Below, in pieces: positions 1 through 11,473 of a stretch of DNA of 64,000 nucleotides. The stretch comes from Orobanche coerulescens. Its lineage: Eukaryota > Streptophyta > Magnoliopsida > Lamiales > Orobanchaceae. The stretch spans positions 77,456,358-77,520,357 of the forward strand of contig CM065814.1 of assembly GCA_033398695.1 (NCBI GenBank), given 5' to 3'. Within the stretch, counting starts at the first letter, position 1, and each line of letters opens with the position of its first letter. Under the pieces are notes generated by a model that saw nothing but the letters and a program-made list of their open reading frames with translations, ran no database searches and was not told the DNA's origin. The position numbers and the translations under genes are program-made.

Positions 1-2640
1 AGATGATCCAAGTGTACCTTGAATAGTCATCTACTACAACAAGTGTGTGCTTTCTGCCACTTAGAGTCCTTGGCTTGATAGGACCAAATAGATCCATATG
101 GAGTAGATCTAGGACTCTTGTTGTGAGAGTTGTAAGCTGGACTGGCTTGAATGATGCTCTCGTCTGCTTCCCTTTCTGACAAGCATCACAGAGAGCTTCC
201 TTCTTGAATGCTTCATCTGGAAGTCCTCTGACCAGCTTCTGAGAACTAATCTTGTTGATGGCTTTGAAGTTCAGGTGATATAATCTTTTGTGCCATAGCC
301 ATCCGTTCTCAGCTATTATCTTGGATAGAAAACAGGTGTTGGGAGTTCCTGTGTTCCAATCTATCATATAGACATCTCTCCTTCTGAATCCTTGTAGCTT
401 CACTTCTCCAGAGAGGATATCTATCACCATACATTTCCAAATGGTGAAGACTACTAGATTTTTCTCATCGCAAAACTGGCTTATGCTCAGGAGATTATAT
501 TTGAGCCCTTTGACATAGTGAACTTTGGATATGACAATATTTCCTCGGTGCAGCTCTCCAAAGCCCTTCGTTTGTCCTCTAGAGCTATCTCCAAAGGTTA
601 CATCTGGAACTCTTTCTTTGGTGTATTTGATCAGCATCTTCTTGTTCCCGGTCATGTGCCTCGAGCATCCAGAATCTACAAACCATTCTTCACCTCTAAA
701 GTTTGAATTTGTGGAGATGTGGTAGTAGTCCTTCCACCTTTTCTGCAATCATACAAGCAGAGATTTAGGTACTCAAATCTGTGTGCGTCTTTTTGGGTTA
801 GATGGTTTCCTGGAGAATTGATTTCTCCTTGGATTATTAAAATTATTATTATTATTACCCTTGTAAGGTGTGAAAGGTCTAGGTCTGTATCTTCTGTTGG
901 GATTGAATACTGGATATTCCTCAAAATACTGGTAGTGTGGGCCATTTCTAAATCTTGGCTGAGACCATTTATTAAATCTTTGAGGTCTCCACACTTGTTC
1001 ATTTTGGAAATTAGGATAACCTTGAGGTTTCCATCTGCCCCTCCCATTTTGAAATCTATTTTTGGGGAGTTGTTGATAATAGTGGGCATGTTGTCTGGAC
1101 TGCTGCTTCTACCTTGGCCAATGCCTAGTCGCTTGTCTAGGTGGCTGCCTTGTGAACCCTGGCTGCAGCCTAGACTTGTGACTTGGTTGTTGCCTGTTTT
1201 TAAATATCGGTTTGTATATAGGCTCAGCAGTCGAGACTATTGTTTCTCCCTTGATGAAAGTGGTTTTAGAACTAGAGGGAGTGTGAGGATCATATCCAAG
1301 GCCTGATCTGGAATATAGTGGCCTCTTATTAGTACACAATTTGTCCAGAGTTAAAGACGCTTTCAGGGAGGTTATTTCCTGCGCCTGAGTCTTATTTACC
1401 TGAGTCAGTTTAGTAAATTCGGCCTTCACATGAGCAAGTGCAGCTGATTTTTCTCTAATTAAAACAGTTAGTCGATTTATCTCAGCTGTGGTGACATCAG
1501 CCTGGTTTTTCAAATTAGCTGCAGCCTGTTTTTCAAAATCAGTTTTGACTGTACTCAGTTATAAGCTGAGTTTTTCAAAATCATTTTTCAGCTGCCAATT
1601 CTGATCTTGCAGCTGAGTCTTCTCGGCTGATACAAATAGGTGTGCAGATTTTAGTGTTTCAAAATCTTTAAATAGCTGATTTACAGATTCGTGCAGATCT
1701 ATATCTTGTGACATGGCTGAACTATTATTTGAACCAGAGGGCTTTGATGTTACCTCTTCATCAGCTAGGTTGGCCATTAGGCATTCATACTCTTCATCAT
1801 CGTCAGAGAAGAATCCGCTGCTTGATTCTACACGCTCCTGATCTTCTCCGATGAGGGCCTTCTTTCTGTCTTCTTTTCTGCTCATCTCCTTCTTGCTCTC
1901 ATCCTTCTTAAGATCAGGACAGTCGATTTGGATATGTCCTGTCTTGTGACAATTGTAGCACTCCACCTTCCACCTTCCGGCTTTCTGGTTCCTTCTGGGA
2001 TTCTCCTTATAATTTTTCTTGTATTTGGAATAGTTTTTCCGGAAGTTGCTGAATCTTTGCATTATGAACGCCATCTCTTCCTCAAAATCTAATGGATTTG
2101 GAGGCTTTATATCAGATAAGCTCTTGGCGGGGGACTCGGCTGCAAAGGCTATTCCATTCTCTGCAGGCTCGGTTGAGGATGAACTTGGAAGCTCGAACTT
2201 ATAAGCCTTCAGATCGGAGAACAGCTCTTGGATCTTTATTTTATTAAGATCCTTGGATTCTCTCATGGCCACTGCCTTCATACTCCATTCAGGATTGAGA
2301 GATCTTAGTACCTTCAGCGCCATTTCCCTGTTGCCATAAGATTTGCCAAGGGAATTGATATCATTGATGATTTCAGTGAACCTTGTGTCCACTTGATCTA
2401 TAGATTCGCCATTCTTCATTTTGAAGTTGTCAAACTTTTGAGTAGCGATTGAAAAATTATTCTCTTTGATTAGCTCCGTTCCCTCACACATTAAGGCTAA
2501 TGTGTCCCAGATTTCTTTGGCATTCTTGCTCTTGACCATGGTGGATTTGTCAAGAGTTTGATACAGCATGTCTTTGGCCCGGTTGTCAAGGTTGGCCAGC
2601 TTTCTTTCTTCGGGAGTCAGCTCTGTCCTCCTCTTTGGGA
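1..2640 (-). pseudogene. Copia-1 gag-pol: gag body, protease, start of integrase (open at left edge)
   Basis: Gag packages the element RNA; pol supplies protease and integrase. From 2640 downward the translation shows a UBN2-type gag body (LTPEERKLANLDNRAKDML), a CCHC knuckle CYNCHKTGHIQIDC near 1965-1925, an acidic stretch and a heptad-rich coiled-coil region (about 1690-1330). The protease active site VDSGCSRHMTG lies near 690-650. The GAG-pre-integrase/zinc-binding part follows (WLWHKRLYHLNF, then CDACQKGK) at about 300-150, and the integrase core begins at HMDLFGP. One frame runs throughout, with in-frame stops at 1559-1561, 1109-1111, 773-775 (probably TGG to TGA, IW*-like context) and 749-751. 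From about 748 to base 1 the frame is open. The first 62 residues lie beyond the Gypsy-1 insertion. Confidence 0.88.
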
Positions 2641-3206
2641 TCTGTAACACCCCGAGATATTCGGAATATGTTACAGCGCCGTAGACCCCTACATGGGACC
2701 TACCAGGCTACAATGGAAAAACTCCACTCGATTAACCATCTTGGTTAGCGAGGGTACACCATTAAATAATATGACATATAAAGATACGCCCGGAGCAACC
2801 GGCAAAATAAGCATCAACCAACAACGTGACAATTTAAAGTAATACAATACGGAGTTTGAAACAAAAAGCCTAAGTACTCGCGAGTATAATCTATAAGTTT
2901 AAATCTGTGGGAACAACCATATTGAAATGGACAAAGGAAATAAGTAGACCCAAATGCACATGTCAACGACCCTGGCCAACATCCTCATACTGTCCTGGTG
3001 CTCGCTCGTTCGGATAATCATAACCTGAAATCCATAACAAGAATTTCCCCAAAACGGGTCCCCAAAGGGGTTAGCAATTACGCTAGTACAAGTAATCAAG
3101 GCAAACCAATCGCTTACACATTTCATAGTACATGCACCAATATCATTTCAAAAACCAAAACTAGACATGTCTTTTCCGGAAATAAACAGTCAAACAATTT
3201 TGCCAT

Positions 3207-3438
3207 GGGAACAGGGCTATACCATTGATCCCGCTCCGTGATCCCTAAGGACCCTCCCGAGCTGGCCATATTATAAAATAATTTACGCACACGCATCGCC
3301 TTGGGAACAGGGCTATACCATTGATCCCGCTCCGTGATCCCTAAGGACCCTCCCGAGCTGGCTAGCGAAACAAACTCGTGAATCCAGGGCTATACCATTA
3401 GATTCCCTCCGTGATCCCGTCGGACCCTCCCGAGGTGA
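3207..3438 (-). repeat. Three ~60-bp subrepeats in Gypsy-1 3' LTR
   Basis: Two nearly identical 60-bp units (3207-3266 and 3302-3362) and a diverged third (about 3380-3438) share GGGCTATACCATTG and the core GTGATCCCTAAGGACC / GTGATCCCGTCGGACC. The other LTR has the same set at 10310-10541. A related core, GATCCCGTCGGACC, recurs in the Gypsy-5 LTR subrepeats at 37092-37270, so this module is shared between element families. Confidence 0.85.
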
Positions 3439-4210
3439 GCAATCACACACAATATACATTACTATTTCACGTTAAGCATAAAGGTTTCCAAAAATACTTG
3501 CCTTGGATAAATGACGACGCACGAACGGAAGGAAAATACCGACGAACGTTAAGAACCGATAATCACGAACCTAACGATGCGAAGGACAAAATCATAACCA
3601 GTTCTAAATGGATACGGAATTGGAAAACACCCGAAAACCCGCCTACGATTCATGTATATACGTATAAAAACATCAACGAGGGCGGATCACAACCAAACCC
3701 TCTCGATTACGCAAAACTACAAAATATACCATGAATTCGTAGGAAAACTAAGAATACTAACAAGATTAATCATATTCATCATGAATTAATCAACAATACG
3801 GAAAGAATCGAACAATAATTCGAAAACCCCCAAATCTCCCAAAAATGGGTTCTTAGAAGATTACCTTGGATTAGGATGAATGATTCAAGAAGAAATCGAT
3901 AATCTACAACAAAACTCGAAGTGGATGATTTCTTCAAGTCCGGAAATGTTAAAATCGCCCAAGAGTTGCTCCTGAATCGCCCAGAACAAGAGGGAGAAAA
4001 GAGAGGAGAGGAAAATGAAGACCTTCCCCCAGATCCCGTGTAATATAGTCAACTGATCCTAATATGTCCAAAAAGTGACAATAAATGACTCATCTACCCT
4101 TGTTAGGATTTACTCCAGCGTTTAAAATGGTTAAGTGAACCTGTCAAGACAGCTGGTCCTAACACGATGGATACAGCACACGCTCAGTTCGATACAGGAC
4201 ACCATCGGTC

Positions 4211-4354
4211 GATACAGCACTCGCTTGATACAGCGATCGCTCGATACGGCGATCGCTCGATACGGCGCTCGCTCGGTACGGCGCTCGCTCGATACAGCGA
4301 TCGCTCGGTACGGCTCTCGCTCGATGCAGGGCTTGCTAGATACGGCGCTCGCTG
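4211..4354. repeat. 16-bp minisatellite, 9 units, in Gypsy-1 3' LTR
   Basis: Nine head-to-tail 16-bp units follow the consensus GATACGGCGCTCGCTC, with variants such as GATACAGCGATCGCTC. Many contain the palindrome GCGATCGC. Degenerate relatives lie just upstream (from about 4169). In minus-strand orientation the array falls in U3, upstream of the predicted TATA. The 5' LTR has ten units. Confidence 0.95.
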
Positions 4355-4848
4355 CATGACTCGACCGTGTCCTGGAACACGGTCGGGCGTGTCGGCAGTC
4401 GGTTCTGGCATTACCGGATGAGTACGGCACGGGCCGTGTCGGACGACACGGTCGGGTCCTGAGACAGAAACTTTCGGCAGTTCCGGACGAGTACGGCACG
4501 GGCCGTGTCGGACGACACGGTCGAGTTCGATCGGCAGTGATCGGCCAAAACTGAAACGACCATAACTCTCTCGTCCGGACTCCGATTGACTCACCGTTTG
4601 GACCATTGGAAAGCTAACTCGATGTTCTATAATATTGCAAATATTTATAATTTTTGGAGTCACCAAAAATTAATGGTGATCTAACAAAGTCGAACTCATA
4701 TGAGGAAAGTTGAAACAATGAACAAATAACGAGAATACAATTCAACAGTTGACAGGAAGGACACACTGAAAGATACACGAGGGTCACTATGACCGAGAAA
4801 TATACCAAAAATGAAAATACAAGGGAAAGAAAAATACCGGATATTACA

Positions 4849-4862
4849 TTCTACCCCTCTAA
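4849..4862 (-). other. Gypsy-1 polypurine tract
   Basis: The minus strand reads TTAGAGGGGTAGAA immediately before the LTR start TGTAATATCC. This is the expected plus-strand primer and fixes the 3' LTR boundary and the element orientation. Confidence 0.9.
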
Positions 4863-4883
4863 AAATAAGTTTCGTCCCGAAAC

Positions 4884-7800
4884 TTAAGAAACAAACAACT
4901 CAGGGTACCTAGCACGCATGCTATCCTCGGTTTCCCAAGTTGCCTCCTCGACACCGTGTCTCGACCACTGCACCTTGACCAAAGGGATGGTCTTATGCCT
5001 CAGTCGTTTCTCACGATGCTCCAAAATCTTCAAAGGACGCTCCTCGAAAGTAATATCTTCAGCAATATCAATCTCGCCATAATCGATGACGTGACTAGGA
5101 TCCGGAACATATTTCCTCACCGGGAAACATGAAAACGCTATGAACATGACTCAAGGCCGGAGGTAACGCCAAACGGTATGCTAACCTACCGACTCGCTCG
5201 AGAATCTCGAAGGGTCCAATAAATCTCGGACTCAACTTCCCCTTCTTCCCGAAACGGAAAACTCCTCTCGTTGGCGACACCTTCAGCAAAACGTGGTCTC
5301 CCACCTCAAATTCTAAAGGTCTACGACGGACATCGGCATATGACTTTGTCGACTCTGGGCCATCAAAATCCGTACTCGAATTAATTCTATCTTCCGCCTC
5401 TTCTCTAAAACGACATCCGGATCGGTCCCGACTAAATCGGACGACTCATTCCAACAAATCGGTGACCGACATCGCGCCATAAAGTGCCTCATACGGTGCC
5501 ATCCGACCGACGCGTGCCAACTATTGTTGTATGTGAATTCGATCAATAGCAAATGCTCCTCCCGGGCCGCTCCAATCGAGCGCACGCACGCAACATATCC
5601 TCGAACGTCTGGATAGTGCGTTCCGACTGTCCATCTGACTGAGGATGGAAAGAGGTACTCAAATGCAAATGGGTACCCAACGCCTTATGCACCGCTTGCC
5701 AAAAGTGCGATACGAAACGGCCATCACGGTCCGAAACGATAGACTTCGGAGTACCGTGAAGTCTCACAATCTGTGCGACAAATATACGGGCCAACTTCTC
5801 CGGGCCCCAAGTGTCCTTGATGCCCAGAAAATGTGCCGACTTGGTCAGGCGATCAACAATCACCCAAACCATATTCATGCCTGATCTCGATCTCGGCAAA
5901 CTCGTAATGAAATCCATCGATATATCTTCCCATTTCCATTCCGGAACGGGAAGTGACTGCAATAACTCAAATGGCTGATGCTCGATTTTGACCTGCTGGC
6001 AAGTCAAACATCTCGCCACAAACCGTGCGACTTCCTCCTTCATATCATTCCACCAGAAGTTCCTCCTCAGGTCCTTGTACATCTTACTCGAGCCAGGATG
6101 AACGGAATAGGGCGTGGAATGGGCCTCACGCAAAATACCCTGTCGCAACCCTGGATCGTTCGGCACACAAAGCCGACTCTGGAATCTCAAAACACCATCC
6201 TCGTGAATCACAAACCCAGGAGACTTTCCTATAAGAAAGTTCTCTCGGATTTGAGTAATCATCGGATCCTCTAGTTGCTTCAGCTTAATTTCATCAATCA
6301 AAGACGACGAAATCTCTAGAGCACAAAGTTGCCTGACAGCTCCAGGCAACAAAACTTCAACATCTAACTCGATCAGAGCCCGCCGAAGCTCAGACTGGGG
6401 CGTAAGGACCTCAAGCGTTCGCAACGCAATCGGTTTCCGACTCAAGGCGTCGGCCACGACGTTTGCCTTGCCCGGGTGATAAAGGATTTCGAGGTCGTAA
6501 TCCTTAATCAGCTCTAACCATCTCCTCTGCCTCATATTCAACTCCCGCTGAGTAAATATGTATTTCAGACTTTTATGATCGGTGAAAATCTGACATGCAG
6601 AGCCGAAAAGATAGTGACGCCAAATCTTGAGTGCAAACACAACCGCCGCTAACTCTAAATCGTGAGTAGGGTAGTTAAGCTCATACGGTCTCAACTGCCT
6701 CGACGCATAGGCAATGGTCTTGCCGTGCTGCATCAATACGCACCCAAGACCCTGACCCGAAGCATCGCTATAAACGGCGAATCCCTCGTTGCCACATGGC
6801 AATGCCAAAACCGGGTCAAGTCAAACGCTTCTTGACTCCTCGAAACACGATCGCCTCTCATCGGTCCGCATTTAACTTCTCGGATTTATGGAGCAACCGA
6901 GTAAGTGGCCGAGCTAGTTTTGAGAAACCTCACGAACCTACGGTAGTAGCCACCAAACCCAAGAAACTACGGACTTCCTTCACATTTGTGGCGATGCCCA
7001 ATCCAACACCGCTCAATTTTCTGCGGATCCACACGGACTCCCTACCAAATCACGTGACCCAAAAACATCACTTCCTTCAGCCAGAACTCACATTTCGAGA
7101 ACTTCGCATAGAGTTGCTCGGTCCTCAAAATGTCTAACACTATCCGCAGATGATGGGCATGCTCTTCCTCGTTCCTCGAATAAATTAGAATATCGTCAAT
7201 GAAGACGACGACACACTTATCCAAATACTCGATAAAGACTTTGTTCATCAACTGCATGAACACCGCCGGCGCGTTAGTTAACCCGAAAGGCATAACTACA
7301 AACTCATAATGTCCGTATCTCGTCCGAAAAGCCGTTTTCGGCACGTCGGACTCCCTCACCCGGAGCTGATAGTACCCCGATCTCAAATCAATCTTTGAGA
7401 ATACCGCCGCTCCCTGCAACTGGTCGAACAAGTCGTCAATCCTCGGCAAAGGATACTTGTTCTTGATGGTCACCTTGTTCAGTTCACGATAGTCGATACA
7501 CAAACGTAGTGAACCATCCTTCTTACGTACAAACAAGACCGGTGCGCCCCAAGGCGAGGCGCTCGGTCGAACATACCCCGACTCAAGAAGTTCACTCAAC
7601 TGTTTCTTCAATTCTAACATCTCTGAAGGTGCCATGCGATACGGCGCCTTCGAAATCGGAGCCGCACCCGGCTCTAACTCTATAGCAAACTCAACCTCAC
7701 GATCCGGTGGCAATCCCGGCAACTCGTCAGGAAATACATCAGGAAACTCACTAACGACTGGAATCGATGAAAGCTCGACTCCACCATTCTCCGCCTTCAA

Positions 7801-8260
7801 GGCATAGCACCAATAACCAGTACACCCTTTTCGCAGGAGTTTCATCGCCTTCAAGGCGTTAATAACAAACTTCTGGTTTCTCTTTCGCCCTGCGAAAGAG
7901 TGTTCGGTGCCGTCCTCGGCTAACATAGTGATGATTCTCGAGCGGTAGTTCATGATTGCACCATGCCGTTCGAGCCAATCATTCCCGAGAATTAAATCCT
8001 CGCCCTCGATACTCACAACAATAAGATTAGAGAGCCAAGCCCTCTCACAAATAATCACAGAACAGTCCCGGACTTCTCGATCACCGACAATTCTATCACC
8101 GCTAGGAAGTTTAACGATGAAAGGCTCGCAAGGTGACAAGCAGTCGAGACTCAAACGGCGTACACACTCTAGCGAAATGAATGAATGCGTAGCACCCGAA
8201 TCAAAAAGTACACTGACAGGATGGGAATGGATATGAACGGTACACTGCCGCCACGAGTCT
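4884..8260 (-). pseudogene. Gypsy-1 pol: protease, RT, RNase H, integrase, chromodomain-like tail (multiply disrupted)
   Basis: The polyprotein would make and integrate the cDNA. Visible from 8260 down are protease [12 protein letters not shown] (about 8212-8175) with [11 protein letters not shown], and RT with [19 protein letters not shown] and catalytic FIDDILIYS near 7210-7180. RNase H ([15 protein letters not shown], about 6775-6725) follows, then the integrase HHCC segment ([15 protein letters not shown] to CLTCQQVK), the DDE core ([28 protein letters not shown]) and a chromodomain-like end (VKVQWSRHGVEEATWE). Continuity is lost after FLGHVIW at 7042, with several stops and small indels between 7042 and 6808. 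Frame changes also occur near 5585-5543, 5310 and 5147-5095. The catalytic residues I can see are kept, but no full-length product is possible. Confidence 0.92.
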
Positions 8261-8454
8261 TTGGATCATCGGTCCTCCTCATCTCGTAGATACGCGGCCG
8301 GGCGAGCCGACATCGGATGCTCCTCCTAGCGGGCTGACCCCGACCCCTACCTCGGCCGGCACTCGGGGGGCGGCGGAGCAAATGAGCCCGGTTCACGCTC
8401 GGCTCCATAGGTGCCGGGTGAGAAGAACGGCACCGCGAAACCTGCCCGAGCCGA

Positions 8455-9473
8455 TCACAAAGAAGCCTTGTGGCCCGACCGACCACAAGTATGACAAGTT
8501 AAAGGCGGACGAGGCAGTCCCGATTCTTATGACCAAAGGCCGCAGCTAAAGCATGTGAGCTCACGAGCGGGGTTCCGCGGCACCCGAAAGCTCCCAGAGA
8601 AACGAGCCGAACCGCCCGTAGAAATATTCGCGGCTCGAGATTTCGTTGGCCTCCACTCTTGGGACCAAAAATTTCCGACCGACTCGCTTCTTGCTCTCAC
8701 GAGCCAAGTCACTCATTGTCACCGACATATCATAAGCAAGGGCTCGACTCGATAATCCTTCGAGTAGTATGCACGAGCCTGCACATATAGTCCCGAATGG
8801 GCAACTTCATCCTCCTGGAAAAATGGAAAATTTTGTCGCTCTCAGCGACAACTTGGGTCTTCACATAACCCAACTCCTTGTTAAAGTCGGCAATGGCCTG
8901 ATATACGGGAATATCCCGTGGTTGGGCGTCATAGAAAGCATGCACTCGGGCCTGCCTGACCGGCCACGGAAAATATTCGGTCTCCATCAATTCTTGAAAT
9001 TCGGCCCATGAAGCAACATGATCCTTGGGACCAACGGCCTCCCACCAATCTGTAGCATCTCCCGTGAGAAAATATTGAGCAATAGGGACCTTGCGGTCCT
9101 CGGGCGATTGGTAGCGGTGAATACTTTGGATATCTCCTTGATCCACCCTTCCACCCGATCGGTCCGAAGCTCCCGAAAACTGAGGAGGATGCATCTTGAT
9201 GACATCCTGAAGCCAGCGATCCGCTCCGCCCCGATTAGCATGGGCCCGATCGGGGTCCTGGACCACCTGAGCTATAGCCGCCATCTGGTTAACCATTTGC
9301 TGCATAACAGCCGCAATACCAAGATCGGCGCGCTCTTGAGAAGAAGCATGACTATGACGGTCGCCGGTACTGCCGGCTCCTGAAGAGTGCGACGTGGCCG
9401 CCCTACCGGCTGCCCCACGTCCTCGACCGCGTCCACGGCCACGACCACAACCACGGTTTCCTCCGGCATCCAT
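8455..9473 (-). pseudogene. Gypsy-1 gag (disrupted)
   Basis: Gag forms the particle. The likely start is the ATG at 9473 (MDAGGNRGCGRGRGRGRG, a Gly-Arg-rich N-terminus); the longer upstream reading frame is leader. The retrotransposon-gag core is visible (FLTGDATDWWEAV, then SWAEFQELMETEYFP). The frame closes at 8730. Downstream in another frame the knuckle CHTCGRSGHKASL ends in a TGA at 8455-8457, exactly where the last zinc-binding Cys is expected. The knuckle is therefore one residue short of complete. Confidence 0.85.
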
Positions 9474-9727
9474 ACTGGTGTTAAAAGATAATAGGAACAT
9501 GTCGAGGATGAGTAAGGAAGGAAAAAGAAAACAACTACGATGATAAGCAAAAGAGGGAGAATAACAACGGTTCAAGAAACGGAATACAGTATGTGAAAGC
9601 AAACAATCGGGTAAGGAAACTTACGAGCACTGGAAGTACTGAGATGCCGGCAGCGGTGTGACAATGTGCAAAACAAAACACGACTAGACCCAAATAACCG
9701 ACAAGCCTAGGTATCCATAAACCTAGT

Positions 9728-9744
9728 GCTCCGATACCATTTTC
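9728..9744 (-). other. Gypsy-1 primer-binding site
   Basis: The minus strand reads TGGTATCGGAGC (9739-9728), five bases inside the 5' LTR end. It resembles the initiator-Met tRNA complement TGGTATCAGAGC with one mismatch. The same variant is found in Gypsy-5 and Gypsy-3B. Confidence 0.88.
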
Positions 9745-10309
9745 TGTAACACCCCGAGATATTCGGAATATGTTACAGCGCCGTAGACCCCTACATGGGA
9801 CCTACCAGGCTACAATGGAAAAACTCCACTCGATTAACCATCTTGGTTAGCGAGGGTACACCATTAAATAATATGACATATAAAGATACGCCCGGAGCAA
9901 CCGGCAAAATAAGCATCAACCAACAACGTGACAATTTAAAGCAATACAATACGGAGTTTGAAACAAAAAGCCTAAGTACTCGCGAGTATAATCTATAAGT
10001 TTAAATCTGTGGGAACAACCATATTGAAATGGACAAAGGAAATAAGTAGACCCAAATGCACATGTCAACGACCCTGGCCAACATCCTCATACTGTCCTGG
10101 TGCTCGCTCGTTCGGATAATCATAACCTGAAATCCATAACAAGAATTTCCCCAAAACGGGTCCCCAAAGGGGTTAGCAATTACGCTAGTACAAGTAATCA
10201 AGGCAAACCAATCGCTTACACATTTCATAGTACATGCACCAATATCATTTCAAAAAACCAAAACTAGACATGTCTTTTCCGGAAATAAACAGTCAAACAA
10301 TTTTGCCAT

Positions 10310-10541
10310 GGGAACAGGGCTATACCATTGATCCCGCTCCGTGATCCCTAAGGACCCTCCCGAGCTGGCCATATTATAAAACAATTTACGCACACGCATC
10401 GCCTTGGGAACAGGGCTATACCATTGATCCCGCTCTGTGATCCCTAAGGACCCTCCCGAGCTGGCTAGCGAAACAAACTCGTGAATCCAGGGCTATACCA
10501 TTGGATTCCCTCCGTGATCCCGTCGGACCCTCCCGAGGTGA
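10310..10541 (-). repeat. Three ~60-bp subrepeats in Gypsy-1 5' LTR
   Basis: This is the counterpart of 3207-3438, with the same three units and only one or two base changes (for example CTCTGTGATCC in the second unit). Confidence 0.85.
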
Positions 10542-11313
10542 GCAATCACACACAATATACATTACAATTTCACGTTAAGCATAAAGGTTTCCAAAAATAC
10601 TTGCCTTGGATAAATGACGACGCACGAACGGAAGGAAAATACCGACGAACGTTAAGAACCGATAATCACGAACCTAACGATGCGAAGGACAAAATCATAA
10701 CCAGTTCTAAATGGATACGGAATTGGAAAACACCCGAAAACCCACCTACGATTCATGTATATACGTATAAAAACATCAACGAGGGCGGATCACAACCAAA
10801 CCCTCTCGATTACGCAAAACTACAAAATATACCATGAATTCGTAGGAAAACTAAGAATACTAACAAGATTAATCATATTCATCATGAATTAATCAACAAT
10901 ACGGAAAGAATCGAACAATAATTCGAAAACCCCCAAATCTCCCAAAAATGGGTTCTTAGAAGATTACCTTGGATTAGGATGAATGATTCAAGAAGAAATC
11001 GATAATCTACAACAAAACTTGAAGTGGATGATTTCTTCAAGTCCGGAAATGTTAAAATCGCCCAAGAGTTGCTCCTGAATCGCCCAGAACAAGAGGGAGA
11101 AAAGAGAGGAGAGGAAAATGAAGACCTTCCCCCAGATCCCGTGTAATATAGTCAACTGATCCTAATATGTCCAAAAAGTGACAATAAATGACTCATCTAC
11201 CCTTGTTAGGATTTACTCCAGCGTTTAAAATGGTTAAGTGAACCTGTCAAGACAGCTGGTCCTAACACGATGGATACAGCACACGCTCAGTTCGATACAG
11301 GACACCATCGGTC

Positions 11314-11473
11314 GATACAGCACTCGCTTGATACAGCGATCGCTCGATACGGCGCTCGCTCGATACGGCGATCGCTCGATACGGCGCTCGCTCGGTACGG
11401 CGCTCGCTCGATACAGCGATCGCTCGGTACGGTGCTCGCTCGATGCAGGGCTTGCTAGATACGGCGCTCGCTG
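11314..11473. repeat. 16-bp minisatellite, 10 units, in Gypsy-1 5' LTR
   Basis: Ten units of the GATACGGCGCTCGCTC array align with the nine at 4211-4354; the extra unit is the third. Because both LTRs are copied from one template at insertion, the difference arose during reverse transcription or after insertion. Confidence 0.95.

Larger units (their letters stand above)
2643..4848 (-). repeat. Gypsy-1 3' LTR
   Basis: The LTR is 2206 bp. On the minus strand it starts TGTAATATCCGG (at 4848) and ends CGGGGTGTTACA (at 2643). It contains the 60-bp subrepeats (3207-3438), the 16-bp minisatellite (4211-4354), two copies of a block with GGGCCGTGTCGGACGACACG (near 4430 and 4500), and a GA-rich plus-strand segment near 4000 that reads as a pyrimidine-rich leader on the minus strand. 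A weak minus-strand TATA (GACTATATTACACGG) lies at about 4038-4052. Confidence 0.95.

Noticed and set aside
719..1306. 195-residue plus-strand reading frame
   Set aside because: It is antisense to Copia-1 gag-pol, which has clear domain motifs on the minus strand.
2899..3126. 75-residue frame, identical at 10001-10228
   Set aside because: The identity is simply that of the two LTRs of one element, not a duplicated gene.
4211..4354. Possible bacterial or cyanobacterial origin because of repeated GCGATCGC (HIP1-like)
   Set aside because: The motif is part of a 16-bp minisatellite inside an eukaryotic LTR; the flanks are plant retrotransposon.
4131..4666. Arg/Ser-rich repetitive proteins on both strands (also 11234-11788)
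   Set aside because: They are produced by the 16-bp minisatellite and neighbouring repeats inside the Gypsy-1 LTR; no start context or homology supports coding.
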